Assembly: GCA_934675045.1 (NCBI GenBank)
Contig: CAKUPI010000065.1
Coordinates: 1-8,622, forward strand
Direction: 5' to 3'
Source of the DNA: an uncultured Eubacteriales bacterium
GTDB taxonomy: Bacteria; Bacillota; Clostridia; Oscillospirales; Butyricicoccaceae
Length of the DNA stretch: 8,622 nt
The position numbers were made by a program, and so were the translations under genes. Under the pieces are notes generated by a model that ran no database searches, was not told where the DNA came from, and saw nothing but the letters and a program-made list of their open reading frames with translations. This document shows, one piece after another, positions 5,013 through 8,622 of the stretch (position 1 is its first letter; each line of letters opens with the position of its first letter).

Positions 5013-6038
5013 TCACTCCTGCGCCGCAAGGCACTGGCTGGCCGGCATGGTGGCGTAGCAGTTCTGGGCGCTTGTGCCGATGTTGCCCGCCAAAGCCTCG
5101 TAATAGGCCTGCGCCGCGATCATCGAGCCGTTGTCGCCGCACAGGCGCAGCGGGGGCAGGCAGAGCGAAAGGCCGTTTCGGGCACATTCCCGCTCAAGCC
5201 CGGCGCGCAGCACCGAATTGGCGGCCACGCCGCCGGCGGCGGCCACTTTCTTTCTCCCGCAGCGCAGGGCGGCCTGCACCACGCGGGGCACGACGCTGTC
5301 GGCCACGGCGCGGCATACGCCGGCGGCCAGCGCGGCGCGGTCGATCTCCTCCCCCTTCTGCGCGGCGTTGTGCACCAGATTGACGGCCGCCGTTTTCAGC
5401 CCGGAGAAGCTGAAGTCAAAGGGGGCGTCATGCACGTCGGCCCGCGGCAGGCGGTATTTGTCCGCGTCACCCGTTTGCGCCAGCCGGTCGATGGCGGCGC
5501 CTCCCGGATAGGGCAGGGACAAGACGCGGGCGATTTTGTCAAAGGCCTCGCCGGCGGCGTCATCGCGCGAGGCGCCGACCACCGTCATGCGGGTGTAGTC
5601 CTCCACGTCGATGACGACGGTGTGGCCGCCCGAGGCCACCAGCGCGGTAAAGGGGGGCTTCCAGCCCGAGTCTGCGACATAGCAGGCGGCGATGTGGCCG
5701 CGGATATGGTGAACGGGAATAAAGGGCACCCCGAGCGAAAGGGCGCACGCCTTGGCGAAGTTGGCCCCCACCAGCAGCGCGCCGATCAGCCCCGGCGCGC
5801 AGGTCGCCGCGACGGCGTCGATCTCCCCCCGCGTCACACCGGCGCGGCGCAGCGCCTCTTCGGCGACCAGCGTCACCTTTTCGGCGTGCTGGCGCGAGGC
5901 GATTTCCGGCACCACGCCGCCGTACAGCGCGTGGATGCCGGCCTGGGAATAGACGACGTCGGACAGGATTTCACGCCCGTCGCGGCTGACGGCGGCCGCC
6001 GTCTCGTCGCACGAGCTTTCAATGGCCAAAATGATCAT
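5013..6038 (-). CDS. tsaD: tRNA N6-threonylcarbamoyladenosine (t6A) transferase subunit TsaD
   Basis: This 341-residue cytosolic ASKHA-fold enzyme (also called Gcp, YgjD or Kae1) transfers threonylcarbamoyl from TC-AMP to A37 of ANN-decoding tRNAs, with TsaB and TsaE as partners. Visible signatures are IESSCDET at 6-13, GVVPEIASRQH at 41-51, metal ligands His111 and His115 in HHIRGH, SGGHT at 136-140, DDAAGEAFDKIAR at 159-171, FSFSGLKTA at 209-217, AGGVAANSVLR at 268-278, and Asp302 in CGDNGSMIA, the third metal ligand. The usual Glu before GH in HHxEGH is Arg here, a non-ligand position. Length is normal. The start ATG overlaps the rimI stop (ATGA), so translational coupling is likely. tsaB and tsaE, often adjacent, are not in this window. 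Confidence 0.97.
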   Translation of the reverse strand: MIILAIESSCDETAAAVSRDGREILSDVVYSQAGIHALYGGVVPEIASRQHAEKVTLVAEEALRRAGVTRGEIDAVAATCAPGLIGALLVGANFAKACALSLGVPFIPVHHIRGHIAACYVADSGWKPPFTALVASGGHTVVIDVEDYTRMTVVGASRDDAAGEAFDKIARVLSLPYPGGAAIDRLAQTGDADKYRLPRADVHDAPFDFSFSGLKTAAVNLVHNAAQKGEEIDRAALAAGVCRAVADSVVPRVVQAALRCGRKKVAAAGGVAANSVLRAGLERECARNGLSLCLPPLRLCGDNGSMIAAQAYYEALAGNIGTSAQNCYATMPASQCLAAQE

Positions 6039-6502
6039 AGTTCTTCCTCACTTAGCTGCAAAGTCATCAGAAGAGCGCTCTCTTCGGGGTCGTGGTAATA
6101 GCGGGGCCGCAGGCCGACGGGCGCAAAGCCCAAGGCCCGGTACAGGGCGATGGCGGGGGCGTTGCTCTCGCGCACCTCGAGCGTCATGCAAAAGGCCCCG
6201 CTTTGGCGCGCAAAGCGCATGGCGTGCCAAAGCAGCAGGCGGGCGTACCCCCGGCGCCGGTGCTGAGGGTCCACGGCGACGTTGGTGACGTGCACCTCGC
6301 CGGCGATGTTCATCGTGGCGACGTAGCCGAGCACGCGCCCGCCCTCTTCCAGGACAAACCAGCGCGACAGCGGGCTTTCCAGCTCGCCGCGCAGGGTGTT
6401 TTGGCTCCACGGGTCGGAAAAAATCCGGTTTTCCAGCGCGGCGACGGCCTGAATGTGCCGTGCCTGCAAGGGGGAGACCCGAATCTCAGTGCTTGGCGTC
6501 AT
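6035..6502 (-). CDS. rimI: RimI-type ribosomal protein S18-alanine N-acetyltransferase
   Basis: This 155-residue GNAT-fold protein should acetylate the N-terminal alanine of ribosomal protein S18 using acetyl-CoA. Seen in the sequence: VTNVAVDPQHRRRGYARLLL at 72-91, the beta-4 strand and the acetyl-CoA pyrophosphate loop (consensus Q/RxxGxG/A); LEVRESNAPAIALYRALGF at 108-126, with the Glu and Tyr121 expected for the RimI acid/base pair; and RYYHDPEESALLM near the end, typical of RimI. It overlaps the end of polA by 17 bases and tsaD by four, so the three are probably one transcript. Pairing of rimI with tsaD is common in bacteria and supports the RimI call over a generic acetyltransferase. 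The ATG at 6502 has a GGGGGGA tract about nine bases upstream, a modest ribosome site. Confidence 0.92.
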   Translation of the reverse strand: MTPSTEIRVSPLQARHIQAVAALENRIFSDPWSQNTLRGELESPLSRWFVLEEGGRVLGYVATMNIAGEVHVTNVAVDPQHRRRGYARLLLWHAMRFARQSGAFCMTLEVRESNAPAIALYRALGFAPVGLRPRYYHDPEESALLMTLQLSEEEL

Positions 6503-8622
6503 ACCAGTTGTCCCCCCACGCCGCTTCGGCCAGCAGCCGCACGCGCAGCGCGGCCGCCCCTTCCATTTCCTCTTCCAGAATGTGCTGCACCTGCTCGCGC
6601 TCCTCGCGCGGCGCCTCGACCATCAGCTCGTCGTGCACCTGCAAAACAAGGCGCGCCCGCAGTTTTTCGCGCCGCAGGCGGGCGTCGACGGCGATCATGG
6701 CGATTTTGATGATGTCGGCCGCCGTGCCCTGAATGGGCATGTTGAGCGCGACGCGCTCGCCGAAGGAGCGCAGATTGAAGTTGCTCGAGTGCAGCTCGGG
6801 CAGCGGGCGGCGGCGGCCGTACAGGGTGGCGACATAGCCGTCCTCGCGCGCCTTCTGCCGGATGTGCTCCATATAGCCGCGCACCCCCGAATAGCTTTGC
6901 AGGTAGGCGTCGATGTACTGCTGGGCCTCGGCGCGGGTGACGCCGATGTCGTCGGCCAGCGAAAAGGCCGAAATGCCGTAAACAATGCCGAAGTTGACCG
7001 CCTTGGCCCGGCGGCGCATCAGGGGGGTGACCTCCTCGGGCCGCACGCCGAACACCTGCGACGCCGTGACGGTGTGAATGTCCTCGCCCTTTTCAAAGGC
7101 CCGCAGCATGTGCTCGTCGCCGGCGATGTGCGCCAGAATGCGCAGTTCGATCTGCGAATAGTCGGCGTCGACGTACACCCAGCCCTCGCGCGGGACAAAG
7201 CAGCGGCGCACCTGGCCGCCCAGCTCGCTGCGCACCGGAATGTTCTGCAAATTGGGGTCGGTCGAGCTCAGCCGCCCGGTGTTGGTCACCGTCTGCTGAA
7301 AGGTGGTGTGAATCTTCCCGTCGGGCGCCAGCACCTTCAAAAGCCCCTCGACATAGGTGCTTTTGAGTTTGGTCAGCATACGGTACTCGAGCAGGCAGTC
7401 GATGATGGGGTGGCGGCCGCGCAGCTTTTCCAGCACCTCGGCGTCGGTCGAATAGCCGGTCTTGGTTTTTTTGACCGCCTTCAGCCCCAGCTTTTCAAAG
7501 AGAATGGCGCCGAGCTGCCGGGTCGAGCCGATGTTGAAGCTCTCGCCGGCATAGCCGTGAATCTGCTTTTCCAGCTCGGCGATGCGGGCCGTCAGCGTGC
7601 CGCCGAAGGCCTCCAGCTGCGCGCGGTCCAGCGCCATGCCCTCGCGCTCCATGCGGGCCAGCACGGGCGACAGCGGCAGCTCGATGGTCTGCAAAAGCCC
7701 GGTCATGTGCAGCTCTTCCAGCCGGGGCCGCTGCTTTTCGTACAGCGCGCGCACCGCCGCCGTGTGCGCCGCCAGCGCCTCAAGGGCGGCCTGCCGGTCG
7801 GACAGGGGCGAAAAGGCGCCGTCCGCCAGATACGCGCCCGCCGGCGGCAGCTCGTACGAAAGCTCGCTCAGCGCCAGCTTTTCCGGCGTGTAGCTCCCCG
7901 CGTTGGGGTCGAGCAGATAGGCGGCCAGACAGGTGTCGAAAACGACGCCCGCCCCCTCGACGCCCTCCCGCGCCAAAAGGGTATAAAGCCCCTTCCAGTC
8001 GTGGACCGCCTTGGGGATGTCGGCGGCAAAGAGCGCCGCGGCAAAGGCGTCATAGCCGGGAAGCTCGCCGCGCAGCGCCACCGTGCACTGCCCGGGCAGC
8101 GCCACGGCCACACCGGCAAGCCCGGGCAGCGCCGTGACGGCCACCGGATCCCCGCCGCGCCAGCTCTGCAAAAGCGCCGCGGCGCGCGCGTCGTCCTCCA
8201 CACGCACAAGGGCGTATTCCGGGCGCTGCGCCGCGGCGGAGCAGCCGCTGCCCGAAAGGCCCAGCTTGTCGATCAGCTTTTGAAACTCCAGCCGCACCAA
8301 AAGCTCGTACAGCCTCTGCTCGTCGGGCTTTTGCACCAGCGCGTCCCCGGGCGCGAAGTCCATCGGCGCGTCGCAGCGGATGGTGGCCAGGTCGTGGGAC
8401 AAAAAGGCCTTGCCGCGCCCCTCGGTCAGCTTGCGCAGTGCCGCCGGCTTGAGGCCGAGGGCGTCCAGGTTGTCGTAAATCTGCGTCAGCGTTCCGCCGC
8501 GGCGCACCAGATCGAGGGCCGTCTTTTCGCCGATCCCCGGCACGCCGGGGATGTTGTCGGAGGCGTCGCCCATCAGCGCCTTCAAATCGATGATTTTCCG
8601 CGGCTCGAAGCCGTATTCGGCA
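6486..8622 (-). CDS. polA: DNA polymerase I, N-terminal part outside window
   Basis: 711 codons are visible; the frame stays open to the window edge (AEYGFEPRKIIDLKALMGD), so about 170-200 residues of the 5' nuclease domain are missing. Visible residues 1-60 hold the helix-hairpin-helix part of that nuclease (GDASDNIPGVPGIGEKTA). Residues about 130-300 are the 3'-5' exonuclease fold, which lacks the DxE metal motif, so proofreading is probably lost, as in Bacillus and Thermus Pol I. The polymerase domain follows: TNTGRLSSTDPNLQNIP at 446-462, motif A DYSQIELR with catalytic Asp487, motif B RRRAKAVNFGIVYG at 536-549 with Phe544, and motif C VHDE at 662-665. The protein fills gaps at Okazaki fragments and in repair. 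The C-terminus NWYDAKH is intact. Its last 17 bases overlap rimI. An internal TTG at 8585 is not a start. Confidence 0.97.
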   Translation of the reverse strand, partial: AEYGFEPRKIIDLKALMGDASDNIPGVPGIGEKTALDLVRRGGTLTQIYDNLDALGLKPAALRKLTEGRGKAFLSHDLATIRCDAPMDFAPGDALVQKPDEQRLYELLVRLEFQKLIDKLGLSGSGCSAAAQRPEYALVRVEDDARAAALLQSWRGGDPVAVTALPGLAGVAVALPGQCTVALRGELPGYDAFAAALFAADIPKAVHDWKGLYTLLAREGVEGAGVVFDTCLAAYLLDPNAGSYTPEKLALSELSYELPPAGAYLADGAFSPLSDRQAALEALAAHTAAVRALYEKQRPRLEELHMTGLLQTIELPLSPVLARMEREGMALDRAQLEAFGGTLTARIAELEKQIHGYAGESFNIGSTRQLGAILFEKLGLKAVKKTKTGYSTDAEVLEKLRGRHPIIDCLLEYRMLTKLKSTYVEGLLKVLAPDGKIHTTFQQTVTNTGRLSSTDPNLQNIPVRSELGGQVRRCFVPREGWVYVDADYSQIELRILAHIAGDEHMLRAFEKGEDIHTVTASQVFGVRPEEVTPLMRRRAKAVNFGIVYGISAFSLADDIGVTRAEAQQYIDAYLQSYSGVRGYMEHIRQKAREDGYVATLYGRRRPLPELHSSNFNLRSFGERVALNMPIQGTAADIIKIAMIAVDARLRREKLRARLVLQVHDELMVEAPREEREQVQHILEEEMEGAAALRVRLLAEAAWGDNWYDAKH

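Noticed and set aside
1..8622. CRISPR array, tRNA, rRNA, insertion sequence or prophage
   Set aside because: No regularly spaced direct repeats, RNA gene folds, transposase or phage motifs were seen on either strand.

Overview
The window is GC-rich bacterial chromosome with every recognisable gene on the minus strand, so transcription runs from high to low coordinates. A redox repressor (Rex), an NADP-type secondary alcohol dehydrogenase of the Thermoanaerobacter/Clostridium kind, a secreted S-layer-homology protein and strong GGAGG-type ribosome binding sites together suggest a high-GC anaerobic Firmicute, probably a clostridial gut lineage such as Oscillospirales. That assignment is an inference from gene content and composition; no marker gene here settles it.

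Layout in transcription order. (1) 8622-5013: a tight cluster of polA (5' end outside the window), rimI and tsaD, joined by a 17-bp and a 4-bp overlap. It couples DNA repair/replication polymerase I, a ribosomal-protein-S18-type acetyltransferase and the catalytic subunit of tRNA t6A synthesis. (2) 5012-4651: a 362-bp non-coding region that is unusually structured. It holds three DnaA boxes in 30 bp (one perfect), a further near-box inside a perfect 10-bp inverted repeat, A/T-tract inverted repeats, and a near-consensus promoter for rex. (3) 4650-3302: rex, then a VanX-family D-Ala-D-Ala dipeptidase with its own extended -10 promoter. (4) 3301-3025: a dipeptidase hairpin terminator, a strong adh promoter with a possible Rex-like operator over its -10, and a roughly 130-nt leader. 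(5) 3024-1969: the alcohol dehydrogenase, closed by a textbook terminator. (6) 1968-1763: palindromic spacer and a promoter. (7) 1762-1: a secreted SLH-domain protein whose C-terminal part is built from about 76-residue repeats and runs off the window.

How the parts may work together: Rex senses the NADH/NAD+ ratio and commonly controls fermentative alcohol dehydrogenases, so a link between rex and the adh two genes downstream is plausible. The dipeptidase and SLH protein both concern the cell wall. The observation I rate highest is the DnaA-box cluster between tsaD and rex. It is not next to dnaA/dnaN and gene orientation does not switch there, so it looks like a non-oriC DnaA-binding cluster that might titrate DnaA or control rex, rather than an origin.
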